Source: CAYWKU01 sp964459325 (lineage in GTDB: Bacteria > RBG-13-61-14 > CAYWKU01). From it: 64,000 nt of DNA. Of the stretch, positions 33,241 through 42,895 are shown one piece after another (within the stretch, counting starts at the first letter, position 1; each line of letters begins with the position of its first letter). Location of the stretch: positions 1 through 64,000 of the forward strand of contig CAYWKU010000007.1 in assembly GCA_964459325.1 (NCBI GenBank), written 5' to 3'. The translations under genes and the position numbers were made by a program. The notes under the pieces were generated by a model. The model saw only the letters and a program-made list of their open reading frames with translations. It made no database searches and was not told the DNA's origin.

Positions 33241-34365
33241 TCAACGCTTGAAATCTTCTATCTTCGACCATGCTCTAAGGAAATTTTCACCGAGGATTTT
33301 CTTTATTTCGTTTTCGGTGTAGCCGCGCCGCACCAGTTCGGCGGTCAGGTTGGGCAACCTCCCGGCATGCCCCAGTTGTGGCGGTATGTCGACGCCGCCG
33401 TCGTAATCCGAACCCAGGGCGATAACATCGACGCCCGCGACTTTTTTTATGTGGTCCATATGGTCAACCACGAGCCCGGCGTCGAGCGGCTTTTCACCGG
33501 ATGGGTCGAGGTATCCGGCGTGGAAAATAACCCCGATAACGCCGCCCCGCCGGTCTATGGCTTTTATCTGCTCGTCCGTCAGGTTGCGGGGGTGGTCGGC
33601 CAGCGCCCGCGCTCCGGCGTGAGTTACAATTACCGGGCAGTCGGTAACCTCGAGGGTTTTCCGGAAAGTTTCCTCGGAGACGTGGGCCAGGTCTATCATC
33701 ATACCCATTTGCTCCATCCGTTTGACCACTTTCACCCCGAAATCGCTCAAACCGTCGAAATCCACTTCACCGTCGTCGGTGGAAGAAGAAGCCCAGCTTA
33801 TGTTCTTCACGTGGGTCAGGGTCATGTACCGTACTCCCCGGTCATAGAATTTCTCCAGGTTTTCCATTTTTCCGTTTATGCCGTGACCGCCCTCCAGCCC
33901 AATCAGTATGGCCCTTTTGCCCGATTGTATGATTTCCCTCGCTTCCTCCGCGGAGCTTGCGATGGCGAGGGTGTTCTTATTGTTTTCGGCGGCTCTGTGA
34001 ATGGCGTTCAGGGCCTCCCTGACAAAGAAGACGCTGCCGGGTAGCCCGAAGTTCTTGGGGATGGGACAGATGGCGGCGGTAAAGAGGTCAATCTCTCCTT
34101 CGCGCAACCTGGGTATGTCGATGTCGGAAAATATCGGCATGAACCCCGCCGGGCCCCAGTCCACGGTGCTGTGCCGCTTGCTCATGTCATAGCCCATGAA
34201 GGCCATCATGGCGGGGGTGTCGGCATGCAGGTCGCACACGATAGCTTCACGGTGAAGGGCCATCACGTCTGCCGGAACGTTGATTTTTACGCGGCTGCAC
34301 GCAATGACGACTAAAACGCCCAGCACCGTGACAATAACTGCTTTCATGATTCCGGAACGATTCAT
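33241..34365 (-). CDS. Membrane dipeptidase, peptidase family M19, lipoprotein
   Basis: A 374-residue renal-dipeptidase-like zinc enzyme that hydrolyses dipeptides, often with a D-residue. The N-terminal hydrophobic segment ends in VVIAC, a lipobox, so it is probably a periplasm-facing lipoprotein. Binuclear zinc ligands are recognisable: DLHADTP (HxD), the Glu in GLEGGHG, His in DLAHVS and in THAGARAL, and Asp in LGSDYDGG. The length is typical. It stands alone, convergent with the glutamate synthase operon and divergent from the GH5 gene. Confidence 0.92.
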   Translation of the reverse strand: MNRSGIMKAVIVTVLGVLVVIACSRVKINVPADVMALHREAIVCDLHADTPAMMAFMGYDMSKRHSTVDWGPAGFMPIFSDIDIPRLREGEIDLFTAAICPIPKNFGLPGSVFFVREALNAIHRAAENNKNTLAIASSAEEAREIIQSGKRAILIGLEGGHGINGKMENLEKFYDRGVRYMTLTHVKNISWASSSTDDGEVDFDGLSDFGVKVVKRMEQMGMMIDLAHVSEETFRKTLEVTDCPVIVTHAGARALADHPRNLTDEQIKAIDRRGGVIGVIFHAGYLDPSGEKPLDAGLVVDHMDHIKKVAGVDVIALGSDYDGGVDIPPQLGHAGRLPNLTAELVRRGYTENEIKKILGENFLRAWSKIEDFKR

Positions 34366-34473
34366 TTTTTACACCCCGCTTTAGATTTAAGCATGTTTTA
34401 GTCTACCTTGGTATTGCGTAAAATTCAAAATCGGGCCACAATGAGAAAAAAGTAATTTTAAACGGGGGAATAC

Positions 34474-35919
34474 ATGAAGAGCGGTAATTCTTTACTTTTC
34501 ACGTTGGCAGCGCTCGTGGCCTTGTCTTTCACGGTGGCCGGTGCTTCTTTTGAGCGGCAATCCTCAATGACGCTTAAAACCGACGGCGAGCGCTTTGTCG
34601 ATGCGGCGGGGAGGGAGGTTGTATTGCGCGGCGCCAACGCGGGCATGCGCAGCAAAATGCCGCCGTTTTTTCCCTTCGACCCGGAGCCGGATTTCGACTC
34701 GGCACTGGAAAAATTCGCGGATACATACAATTCGCTCGGCTTCAACGCCGTCAGGCTCCTGATAATATACGAGGCCGCCGAGCCGGTTCGGGGATGGTAC
34801 GATGAGGACTACCTTGTGAAGTACGACAAAATGGTGAAGGCTTTCGCCGAGCGGGGGATAAGGGTCATCGTGGACAGCCACCAGGATATTTTCAGCCGCC
34901 GCTTCTGCGGGGACGGTTTTCCGGACTGGGCCATAGCGGAAAGGTACAGGGACAATCCACCCCACGCCGACTGCCCGTTTTGGGAGCTGAAAAATTTCAA
35001 ATACTCGGTGTTGAGCTCCTACGACAGGCTCTGGAACAACAAGAACGGTATCCAGGACCGTTATGTCGAGTTTTTCCGGATGCTGGCCGAAAGGTACGCC
35101 GAGGAGCCGGGGGTTATCGGATTCGAGCCCATCAACGAGCCCATGCCGGGCCTTCAGGGCATGCTTGATTATGCGGACTGGTACGAGCAGAAGCTTTTCA
35201 CCCTCTACAAAAGGGTGGGACGAGTAGCGCATTCGGTGGACGAGCGATACCTTATCTTCGCCGACAACTGCCCGCTGGAAAACCTCGGCTCCTGGAGCTC
35301 CACCCGCCCCCGCCCGGACGTAAAAAACCTGGTGTTCGCCCCTCACTACTACGACGTTGGGTACGTCAAATTTAACCTGAGCACGGGACGGGACAAGGAA
35401 ATCATGCGAAACGGCCTGAAAAAACACATCAAGCTGGGCCGCCACTGGGGAGTGCCCGTCCACGTGGGTGAGTACGGGGTGGAGATGCAGAGGGAAGACG
35501 CGCCGGACTATATAAAGAAACTGTACTCCATCTTCGATGAGTTGAAGCTCTCGGGCACCATCTGGGAGGCTTCCATGAGCGAGAAGCTGTGGAACGGGCG
35601 CGACAAGAACCTCTTCAACCCCGACGGTTCATTGAGGCCGGGGACGAAAGCGCTGGACAGGCCTTATCCGATGGCGGTGGCGGGGAGAATAAAATCCTTT
35701 TCTTTCAACCCGGATACGGGTGAGTTCCGGCTTGTCTACTCGGAAAATCCGGATATAAAGGAGCCTACCGAAGTATACCTGCCCCAAAGGGTATATGGCG
35801 ACAATCCGCAGGTTAAAGTCGAACCGGAAGGAAGATATAAATATGACGCCGAGAGCGGTGAATTAACGGTTTATTCGGTTACCGGAAAGTCCGAAAGAAG
35901 GGTCGAGGTCGTTCCCTGA
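34474..35919 (+). CDS. Secreted glycoside hydrolase family 5 (endoglycoceramidase-like)
   Basis: A 481-residue protein with a signal peptide (LLFTLAALVALSFTVAGA). The GH5 barrel shows VLRGANAG, VIVDSHQDIFSRRFCGDG, the acid/base Glu in FEPINEP near residue 226 and the nucleophile Glu in HVGEYGVEM near 332. The SHQD motif, the RFCGDG stretch and a C-terminal beta domain (about 400-481) are typical of endoglycoceramidase-like GH5 enzymes acting on glycolipids. The real substrate may differ. GGGGGA lies just upstream of the ATG. It is a single gene between divergent and convergent neighbours. Confidence 0.85.
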   Translation: MKSGNSLLFTLAALVALSFTVAGASFERQSSMTLKTDGERFVDAAGREVVLRGANAGMRSKMPPFFPFDPEPDFDSALEKFADTYNSLGFNAVRLLIIYEAAEPVRGWYDEDYLVKYDKMVKAFAERGIRVIVDSHQDIFSRRFCGDGFPDWAIAERYRDNPPHADCPFWELKNFKYSVLSSYDRLWNNKNGIQDRYVEFFRMLAERYAEEPGVIGFEPINEPMPGLQGMLDYADWYEQKLFTLYKRVGRVAHSVDERYLIFADNCPLENLGSWSSTRPRPDVKNLVFAPHYYDVGYVKFNLSTGRDKEIMRNGLKKHIKLGRHWGVPVHVGEYGVEMQREDAPDYIKKLYSIFDELKLSGTIWEASMSEKLWNGRDKNLFNPDGSLRPGTKALDRPYPMAVAGRIKSFSFNPDTGEFRLVYSENPDIKEPTEVYLPQRVYGDNPQVKVEPEGRYKYDAESGELTVYSVTGKSERRVEVVP

Positions 35920-35989
35920 ACGTGATGGGAGAGTTTTGGCCGGCGGGCGCATCCAATGGGGCGGACACGCCCGCCGCACTCAGCTTTTT

Positions 35990-36427
35990 TCAGTGCCCGC
36001 CTCCGCCGAGTATCCCGGAAGCGGCAAGCACAAGCACTGCCACCTCCAATATTGAAATTATCAGGAAAGCGGGGTCCTTTTGCTTGATGTAACCCGGTAT
36101 CAGGCAGATAATGAAGCAGATTATGGTCATGCCCGCCAGTAGGACCACGCCCACGAAATTGAGATAATCCCCCTTGTTCAGTAGAGAAGTCCATTCCCAG
36201 CCGACCGGAGCGTCCGCTTTGTGAACGTACTCGTCGCTGGCCATTGACCAGTACTGCGGTATTTTTTCGTGTGGGATGTAAGGCTCCACTACCCCGAAGA
36301 CATAGATTGCGTAGGTAATCAGCAGTATCACTATTGCCAGCCAGCTTCCCCAGAAGAGCAGCCGGGAGTATTGGTGTTGCTCCGGCGAAGTGTATTCCGC
36401 CTGTTTACTTGAACCTTGAGCGGCCAT
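35990..36427 (-). CDS. Small membrane protein linked to the TauE/SafE exporter
   Basis: A 145-residue protein with three hydrophobic segments: about 25-48 (LLFWGSWLAIVILLITYAIYVF), 90-113 (LNFVGVVLLAGMTIICFIICLIPG) and 121-140 (AFLIISILEVAVLVLAASGIL). A conserved-looking loop YWSMASDEYVHK lies between the first two. I do not recognise a named family. It starts 20 bp after the TauE/SafE gene on the same strand, so it is probably an accessory subunit of that exporter. Confidence 0.75.
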   Translation of the reverse strand: MAAQGSSKQAEYTSPEQHQYSRLLFWGSWLAIVILLITYAIYVFGVVEPYIPHEKIPQYWSMASDEYVHKADAPVGWEWTSLLNKGDYLNFVGVVLLAGMTIICFIICLIPGYIKQKDPAFLIISILEVAVLVLAASGILGGGGH

Positions 36428-36447
36428 TTTTACCCCTCCTTCCTCGC

Positions 36448-37410
36448 TTAGATTCCGAGGCCTTTCAAAAACGCCCTGACGCCGGCGAATATGAGCACGG
36501 CGATGACAATGTAGCGGATTGCCTTGGGCTTGGCCTTAGCCAGTATGGCCACCCCTATGTAGGAGCCAAGCATCAGTCCTACTATGGATGGGACGGCTAT
36601 CAGCGGAATCACGCATCCCTTGTTCATGTATATCCACGCCGCGGAAGTGTCGGTTATGGACAGCAGGAACTTGCTGGTGCCCACGGCTATCTTCAGCGGA
36701 ACCCCCATCAGGAGGTTGAGCACCGGCACGTTGGCCCATCCGGCCCCGAGTCCGAACATGCCCGCTATCAGGCCGATGAAGATGAAAAGTATTAATCCGG
36801 GAACCGTGCGGTGGGTTTTCCAGTTTATCATCTCCCGGGTGGACTCCTCGAAACACACCCCCGACATTCTGAGGGCCGTGCCCACCCTGTCCTGCTTCTT
36901 AACCTCCGGTATTTCCACGTTTTTTGAAGCGGACAGAAGCACCGCTATGCCGATTATAGTCAACCCCAGGCAAATCTGGACAATGCTGGTGGGCAGGGCA
37001 AGCCCGATAAAAGCGCCAGCTATCGAACAACTGGAGGCGATTAGCGCAACCGGCAGCGCCAGCCTCAGGTTCGCCAGGCCTCTCCGTAACAAACCCGGCC
37101 CCGCCGCCAGCGCTCCCGAAAGGGCCACCAGCAGCCCCGCGCCGCGGACAAAGTCCAAGTGAAACGGGAAAAGCCCGCTCACCAGGGGGACATACAGCAC
37201 ACCTCCGCCGACTCCGGCAAGCACCGCGAAAACTCCCAGCACCAGGCAGAAAAAGAACAGGACAATCGGCCAGAACCACCAGGGTTTACCGTCGGCGCCG
37301 GGAGTAACGGCGCCTTCCCCGGCGGCATACGCCACCGCCGGCTGGCTCAGCAGTAAAAATAAAAAACCCAAACAAAACAACCACAGACTTTTAATTTTAC
37401 TTTTAAGCAA
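36448..37410 (-). CDS. TauE/SafE family sulfite/organosulfur exporter
   Basis: A 320-residue membrane protein with a cleavable-looking leader and eight to nine helices in two halves. The family motif VGGGVLYVPLVSGLFPF is near residue 66 and its internal repeat GLGAGWANVPVLNLLMGVP near 223. Members export sulfite, sulfoacetate or take part in anion transport. A loop of about 40 residues near 170-200 (SKNVEIPEVKKQDR and following) is hydrophilic. It forms a two-gene unit with the small membrane protein downstream. The nearest promoter candidate is nearly 300 bp upstream, implying a long leader. Confidence 0.88.
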   Translation of the reverse strand: MLKSKIKSLWLFCLGFLFLLLSQPAVAYAAGEGAVTPGADGKPWWFWPIVLFFFCLVLGVFAVLAGVGGGVLYVPLVSGLFPFHLDFVRGAGLLVALSGALAAGPGLLRRGLANLRLALPVALIASSCSIAGAFIGLALPTSIVQICLGLTIIGIAVLLSASKNVEIPEVKKQDRVGTALRMSGVCFEESTREMINWKTHRTVPGLILFIFIGLIAGMFGLGAGWANVPVLNLLMGVPLKIAVGTSKFLLSITDTSAAWIYMNKGCVIPLIAVPSIVGLMLGSYIGVAILAKAKPKAIRYIVIAVLIFAGVRAFLKGLGI

Positions 37411-37593
37411 TTTTAACCTCCTGCCGTTTTATCGGGTACCTTTTCCCACGGGCATGCGTATGTGGCGTATGCGGGTCGAGGCAAGGCGGTTTTCGGGCAA
37501 TATTTTTCTTTTCTCATATTTTCGGCGCTCCATATACGTCGCGCCTCCGTTTAGATGTTGAGTTTCTGTATCGGTCAGGGAAGTTGAAGGGAC

Positions 37594-37629
37594 TTATGGC
37601 AACCGATTCGTAAAGGGCTGCCGACTCAC
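37594..37629 (-). CDS. Possible 11-residue leader peptide upstream of the exporter
   Basis: GTG-initiated MSRQPFTNRLP in the long leader of the TauE/SafE gene, with AAGGAGG 13 bases before the GTG. The spacing is long and only one copy is available, so this may be chance. Confidence 0.2.
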   Translation of the reverse strand: MSRQPFTNRLP

Positions 37630-37711
37630 GGTTTAGGAAAAACCTCCTTGGAATTGATGCGGGCATTCTTCCGAATCCTGCAAACTGTCATTGCCCTTTA
37701 GATGGCTGAAG

Positions 37712-37739
37712 TGTATATCATAATGTATGCATTTGTCAA
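37712..37739 (-). promoter_or_regulatory. Sigma-70 promoter for the TauE/SafE unit
   Basis: On the minus strand TTGACA, a 16-bp spacer containing AATG-CATA-CATT, then TATACA. The expected transcript start is about 295 bp before the exporter's ATG. The gap 37411-37835 holds this promoter, the long leader and no longer coding frame. Confidence 0.6.
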
Positions 37740-37835
37740 CAGTAGATTTCCTCTCCTAATGAAAAATTCAACAGCAACCACAAAAAATCAATTGTTGCAA
37801 TACCTTATAACAGGATAGTTTTTCCCTTTCTCCGG

Positions 37836-40283
37836 CTATAACAATGTTATCGGGTCCACGTCGATAATAACCTTCACGCCGGTGAACCGCTTTTCCACCT
37901 CTTTTGCGGCATATCGCACTGCGGCGCGGCATTCCCGTGAGCCGGGGCTTTTTGCCGCCAGTTGCCACCGGTATTGCCCCTTGACTTTGCTCCACGGCGC
38001 CGGGGCGGGGCCCAGTATTTTGACTTCCCCGATTTTGCGGGCAAACGCTCCCGCCTTCTGAGCGGCGTTTTTGACCGCCACCGCATCCTTTCCGGAGAAT
38101 TTGATTGCCGCCAGCCTGGCGTGGGGAGGGTAGGCCATATCCCGGCGCAGCTTGTCTTCGTGTGTCGAGAAACCGTCGTAATCGTGCTCCAGCGCGTATT
38201 TTATGGCGTAATGGTCGGGGTTGAATGTCTGAACCATCACCTTGCCCGGATTGCCGCCCCTTCCGGCCCTGCCGGAGACTTGCGCAAGCAGCGAGAAGGT
38301 GGTTTCGGCGGCGCGGAAGTCGGGGAAGTTGAGGCTTGTCTCAGCCAGCACCACCCCCACAAGGGTAACCCCGGGGTAGTCGTGGCCCTTGGCTATCATC
38401 TGGGTGCCGACCACCACGTCCACGCTGCCGTCCTTAAGGGAAGCCAGCACCCGCTCGATTTCTCCCTTTTTGGAAGCTGCGTCCCTGTCCATGCGGGCCA
38501 CCCGCGCTTCGGGGAAAAGGCGGGATATTTCGTCTTCCACCCTTTCGGTGCCGGCGCCGAAAGTCTTCAAGTTGATTCCCTTGCATTCCGGGCATAAATC
38601 GGGCGCGGGGGTGGTGTAATCGCAAAGGTGACACACCAGCGCCCGGTTGCGCCGGTGGAACGTCACCGAAACGCTGCATCGAGGGCAACCGAAGGTGTGG
38701 CCGCATTGCACGCACATTAAAAACGGCGCGAACCCGCGGCGGTTGAGGAACAGGAGGGTTTGGTTGCCTGCTGCGAGATTGGTTTCAATCGCCTCCTCCA
38801 ACTCCTCCGACAAAAACTCCGACCTTCCGGTCGGCGCGGTGCGCATGTCGACGATTTTCACCTCGGGCATGGGCCGGTCAAGCACGCGCTCGGGAAGTTT
38901 CAACCTGTGATACTTTCCCGTTGAGGCGTTGTGTCGGGTTTCCATGCTCGGGGTGGCGCTTCCCAGTATCACCGCCGCCGAATTACTTCGGCCCCGGACG
39001 AGGGCGAAATCGCGGGCGTTGTAGCGCACCTTTTCCTCCTGCTTGTAGCCGGAGTCGTGCTCCTCGTCCACCACTATCAGGCCCAGGTTTTCGAATGGGG
39101 CGAAAGCCGCCGAGCGCGCTCCCACCGCCACTTTCACCATGCCACGGCGAACCTTTGTCCATTCGTCCAGCCTTTCCCCTTTTCCCAGCGCCGAGTGGAG
39201 CACGGCCACGCGCGCGCCGAACCTGGCCCGGAAGCGCCCGACAAGCTGGGGGGTCAGGGAAATCTCCGGCACCAGCACCAGTGCTTCACGCCCCTCTTCG
39301 AGGGTCTTTTCGATAGCCCGCAGATACACTTCGGTCTTGCCGCTGCCGGTAACGCCGTGCAACAGAAACGGTGAGAACTCTCTCTTCTCAATGGCAGGCA
39401 ATATCTCGGACAGCGCCTGCTCCTGGTCGGCGGTCGGGGACGGCGGACGCGATTCGGGCTCGCCTACTTCCCCCATGGCCGGGTCTCGCCACACCCGCGT
39501 CTTCGTGACTTCGAGGTAACCGGCCTCTTCAAGTTTTCTGACGAGTTGATGCGCGTTTTTGAACCTCGAAGCCAGCTCGCTCAGAAGAACCGGCCCCGAT
39601 GAAATTACGTAAGTCAGCAGCCGCGAACGTGCGGGGGCGGATTTTTTCATCCCTTCGGCTGTCTCCTCCAGTTTTTTCGGCTTCGCCGCCGGGCGTACCA
39701 TTTTGCTTTCCCGGGGTTTGACCGAAGGCTCGCGTATTTTCTGCTGCCTCAGCAGCCAACCCTGATTTATCAATCGCCTGATGGCGGGGCTTGCGCCCTT
39801 TCCGATAACCGCTTCCAGCCTTTTGGGCTTGATTCCCGGCTCCGCCGCCACGCGGGCCAGCAGGTCGCGGTCGGAGGCGGAGGTGGTCTCATCGGCAGAC
39901 GCATTGCGGCCTTCGTCGGTGATTACCACTCCCGCCGAGGAGGTTTTTTCCATCCCTGCCGGAAGGGCGCCCTTGAGGACTTCTCCCATCGGCGCCAGGT
40001 AGTATTCGGCAAGCCATAACAGGTCGTCAAGGAGCTTCCGGGGAATGGCCGGGGTGTCGTCGAGGACTTCGGCAATTTCCTTTACTTCGGCCTTTTCGGG
40101 TGGGGAGCCTTCTCCGAGTACATAGCCGGTGACCTTCCTTTTGCCGAAGGGCGCCAGCACCCGCGTTCCGGGGACAGGCAAATCGGCGAACTCGGAGGGC
40201 ACCGAGTAAGTAAAAGTGCCTTCCACCGGCAGACCCACCGCCACATCGACCAGTCGCAGGCCGGAGTTTGAGGAAGCTTTCAT
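37836..40283 (-). CDS. priA: Primosomal replication restart helicase
   Basis: An 815-residue 3'-to-5' superfamily 2 helicase that reloads the replisome at stalled forks. The N-terminal 3'-DNA-binding domain includes VPGTRVLAPFGKRKVTGYV. Helicase motifs are HGVTGSGKTEVYLRAI (Walker A), VVDEEHDSGYKQ (DEEH box), ILGSATPSMET and the C-terminal QVSGRAGRGG. The paired zinc motifs CVQCGHTFGCPRC and CHLCDY...LCPEC are intact. About 120 extra residues between the DNA-binding domain and helicase core form a basic winged-helix-like insert, as in many PriA proteins. No operon partner is seen. Confidence 0.95.
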   Translation of the reverse strand: MKASSNSGLRLVDVAVGLPVEGTFTYSVPSEFADLPVPGTRVLAPFGKRKVTGYVLGEGSPPEKAEVKEIAEVLDDTPAIPRKLLDDLLWLAEYYLAPMGEVLKGALPAGMEKTSSAGVVITDEGRNASADETTSASDRDLLARVAAEPGIKPKRLEAVIGKGASPAIRRLINQGWLLRQQKIREPSVKPRESKMVRPAAKPKKLEETAEGMKKSAPARSRLLTYVISSGPVLLSELASRFKNAHQLVRKLEEAGYLEVTKTRVWRDPAMGEVGEPESRPPSPTADQEQALSEILPAIEKREFSPFLLHGVTGSGKTEVYLRAIEKTLEEGREALVLVPEISLTPQLVGRFRARFGARVAVLHSALGKGERLDEWTKVRRGMVKVAVGARSAAFAPFENLGLIVVDEEHDSGYKQEEKVRYNARDFALVRGRSNSAAVILGSATPSMETRHNASTGKYHRLKLPERVLDRPMPEVKIVDMRTAPTGRSEFLSEELEEAIETNLAAGNQTLLFLNRRGFAPFLMCVQCGHTFGCPRCSVSVTFHRRNRALVCHLCDYTTPAPDLCPECKGINLKTFGAGTERVEDEISRLFPEARVARMDRDAASKKGEIERVLASLKDGSVDVVVGTQMIAKGHDYPGVTLVGVVLAETSLNFPDFRAAETTFSLLAQVSGRAGRGGNPGKVMVQTFNPDHYAIKYALEHDYDGFSTHEDKLRRDMAYPPHARLAAIKFSGKDAVAVKNAAQKAGAFARKIGEVKILGPAPAPWSKVKGQYRWQLAAKSPGSRECRAAVRYAAKEVEKRFTGVKVIIDVDPITLL

Positions 40284-40450
40284 TCGGAAATTGAAGATAC
40301 TATCTCCGTCAAGTTAAAACACCATCGAGGTTTGGATTTCAATTGCTGAATTCCAGTTAAGATGTGGCCGTTAAGTTTTTCAGCTTGAAATGCCGAGCCG
40401 GACACATCGCGTTTAGATTTAAGCAGGACCAAATGTCACATTCGGGCGAT

Positions 40451-40478
40451 TTGACGTAAAGATAAAGTCGGTGATAAT
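40451..40478 (+). promoter_or_regulatory. Sigma-70 promoter for the sulfatase-like gene
   Basis: TTGACG, 16-bp spacer, GATAAT; both hexamers match consensus at five of six bases. It ends about 70 bp before the TTG start. Confidence 0.55.
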
Positions 40479-40548
40479 TTAAGACATCTAAAGTAATCGC
40501 GGGTTACTTAGTGTTTAACTTCTTTATCAAAGGGGACAAAACTTTAAT

Positions 40549-42747
40549 TTGAACATAAGCGCGAAAAAAGGGGCCGAGCCGCCCGGTTGGAGGCGGACTC
40601 TGTTTTTCTGGCTGGTAGCCGGTTGGCTGTTCTGGCTGATTGAAATCGTTATCGGTTTCTTGCCTCACGCCGCGTTCTTCGGCCTGTTTAATTTGTTTGG
40701 GAACCCGGTCAATTTAAAAGAGAGTGCATACAGTTTTCTGATTCAAACCGTGTTATTCGGCTTGGTGGGTTTTTTATGGCTTTTAATCGAGGTCTCGCTC
40801 AAAAAGCTTTTTAGATTGAGCAATCCGGGTGCATGGCATTCGATGGGTTGCGTGGCATTTCAGGTGATTCTTGTGGGCAGTGTCACCATACCCCGATTGG
40901 TAGTGAGTCAATCTTCCATGTTTCATCACATGGCCTGGATAGGAGCTATAGCCCTTTTGAGCCTGGCGGCCCTGGCCCTCGCTTTGATTTTCGTGGTTGC
41001 CCCCACACTGGCGGTTGGACGTTTGCATTCAGCTCCGGTTTTCATGTCCCTGTGGCTTTTTCCTGTTTTCCAGAACGCTCAGTCGAGCGGGGGCATATTT
41101 TCATCGCCGTTTCAGTATTTCCTATTTGTGGCAGTGGGTTTGGGATTATCCGTCATTGCATTGAGTCTTGGCGGCAGGTCCCGGGCAAAGAAAGATGTCG
41201 TAAGGGGTCCTTTTTGGATAAAGGTCGGGGCGGTAATTCTGCCCCTGATTGCGCTGTTTGCGATATGGACGGGCTCGTGGTGGCAGAAGGCGATGGAGTT
41301 GACTCCGGCCGATGCTGCCGGCCCTCGCCCGAACATTCTGCTGATAGTGCTGGATACGGTGCGGGCGTCGGATTTATCGTGCTACGGCTACGAATTGCCG
41401 ACAACCCCGACGCTGGAGAGGCTTGCGGCCGAAGGGGTTCTGTTTAAAAACGCGATGAGCGCATCCAACTGGACGGTGCCGGGACACGCTTCCATTTTTA
41501 CCGGGCAATATCCGGGAGAGCACCTGGCTACCGGCCTGAACCCAATACTGCTTACTCCTTACCCTACAATGGCGCAAATATTGTCCAGATTGGAGTACCG
41601 AACCTTTTGTTTTTCGGCAAACCCCTGGGTTTCCGAATCCAGCGTGTTGACCAAGGGTTTCTGGTATTCCAAAGTACTATCTGCAGAAAATGGAGAGCTG
41701 ATTCCGGTATGGAGAAAATGGGGTGTATATCTTGAAGCGTTTAAGGGCAAGCTTTTCAACCTGTCCGGGAAGTCGATTTCCCGTAAAGATACCCTGTGGC
41801 GGCCGCCTTCATCTTCCAGCGTGATTGGCGAGGTTATAAAACTGCTTGGAGAGAATTCTGGTGATAAGGAACCGTTTTTTATTTTCATCAACCTGATGGA
41901 TGCGCATTCACCCTACCGTCACCCGTCGCACCCGGACATCAGTCGCTTTTTCCCCAACAAGGAGGCCTTTAAGGGCGCCGTAAGGCCCGACCCCAGCTTT
42001 GCCGATTACTATGCAGGCAAAATAAGATATAAGCAGAAAGATTTCCGTGATATGCGAAGAATTTATGATGCCCAAATCAGGCACATGGACGACCAGCTCG
42101 CCCGCCTTTTCGCGCAATTGAAGCGATTGCAATTATGGGATGACACTGTGGTTATAGTAACTTCGGATCACGGGGAGTACTTCGGCGAGCGCGACCTGAT
42201 GGGGCACTGTTTGGCCGTGGGATATTCCACACTGGGTATACCCTTGATAGCATACAATCTCCCGGATTATGGAAAAGGAGAAAAGCCGGAGGAATTGGTG
42301 CAAAACATAGACATATTGCCGACTATACTGGATATTCTTGACGTTCAATGGGAAAGCCGTGATGAATTGCCCGGCTACAGCCTGTTGAAGTCTCAAGCGG
42401 GAAGAACCGGACGCGCGGACAGTTATCCGGTAATTTTTAAGGTGAATCGGGTGAAAAATATCTCCCCGGAAGCTTCCGAAAAATTGTACCGCCGGACGGG
42501 GGTTATATGGGAAGACGGGTACGAGTATATATGGTCGAGCAAGAACGGGAGCGAAATGTACCATTATCATACTGACCCTTCGGAAAAAAAAGACATAAAG
42601 AAGCAGATGCCCGAGTTGGCCGGAAAAAAGATAAAGGAAGCAAAGGAATGGATAAACCGCTCGCCGGGCACTCCATCCGGAAAAGTCGGCATAAACTTGT
42701 CCGAAAAACAGAAAAAGCGCTTGAGAGCGCTGGGTTACATGAAATAG
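40549..42747 (+). CDS. Membrane-anchored sulfatase-superfamily protein
   Basis: A 732-residue protein. About 245 N-terminal residues hold six or so membrane helices. The rest is an alkaline phosphatase/sulfatase-fold domain facing outward: metal-binding NILLIVLDTVRASDLSCYGY near 265, WTVPGHASIFTG near 300, NLMDAHSPYRHP, and TSDHGEYFGERDLMGH near 535. The usual C/S-X-P-X-R formylglycine site is absent; the nucleophile position reads T-V-P-G-H. It is therefore more likely a phospho- or other ester transferase or hydrolase than a true sulfatase. It ends in RLRALGYM, common to this family. The start is a TTG with AAGGGG about 15 bases upstream, so the exact N-terminus is uncertain. Confidence 0.82.
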   Translation: MNISAKKGAEPPGWRRTLFFWLVAGWLFWLIEIVIGFLPHAAFFGLFNLFGNPVNLKESAYSFLIQTVLFGLVGFLWLLIEVSLKKLFRLSNPGAWHSMGCVAFQVILVGSVTIPRLVVSQSSMFHHMAWIGAIALLSLAALALALIFVVAPTLAVGRLHSAPVFMSLWLFPVFQNAQSSGGIFSSPFQYFLFVAVGLGLSVIALSLGGRSRAKKDVVRGPFWIKVGAVILPLIALFAIWTGSWWQKAMELTPADAAGPRPNILLIVLDTVRASDLSCYGYELPTTPTLERLAAEGVLFKNAMSASNWTVPGHASIFTGQYPGEHLATGLNPILLTPYPTMAQILSRLEYRTFCFSANPWVSESSVLTKGFWYSKVLSAENGELIPVWRKWGVYLEAFKGKLFNLSGKSISRKDTLWRPPSSSSVIGEVIKLLGENSGDKEPFFIFINLMDAHSPYRHPSHPDISRFFPNKEAFKGAVRPDPSFADYYAGKIRYKQKDFRDMRRIYDAQIRHMDDQLARLFAQLKRLQLWDDTVVIVTSDHGEYFGERDLMGHCLAVGYSTLGIPLIAYNLPDYGKGEKPEELVQNIDILPTILDILDVQWESRDELPGYSLLKSQAGRTGRADSYPVIFKVNRVKNISPEASEKLYRRTGVIWEDGYEYIWSSKNGSEMYHYHTDPSEKKDIKKQMPELAGKKIKEAKEWINRSPGTPSGKVGINLSEKQKKRLRALGYMK

Positions 42748-42764
42748 GAAGATGTTCTCGAAAG

Positions 42765-42837
42765 AGCGGGCGACGGGACTCGAACCCGCGACCCTCAGCT
42801 TGGGAAGCTGATACTCTACCAACTGAGTTACGCCCGC
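42765..42837 (-). tRNA. tRNA-Gly (anticodon CCC)
   Basis: Minus-strand cloverleaf. The acceptor GCGGGCG pairs with CGCCCGC and is followed by discriminator T. The D arm includes CTCAGTTGGTAGAG. The anticodon stem TCAGC/GCTGA encloses loop TTCCCAA, giving anticodon CCC. The T arm is CGCGGGTTCGAGTCCCG-like. The CCA end is not encoded. It lies 17 bp after the sulfatase-like gene on the opposite strand. Confidence 0.95.
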
Positions 42838-42895
42838 TTCACAAACTATATTAACAGGGCCTTATAAACTGTCAACGCCCCGGAGTGTTACCTTA

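Noticed and set aside
42648..42854. A 68-residue frame over the end of the sulfatase-like gene and the tRNA
   Set aside because: It is an artefact of reading through tRNA-Gly.
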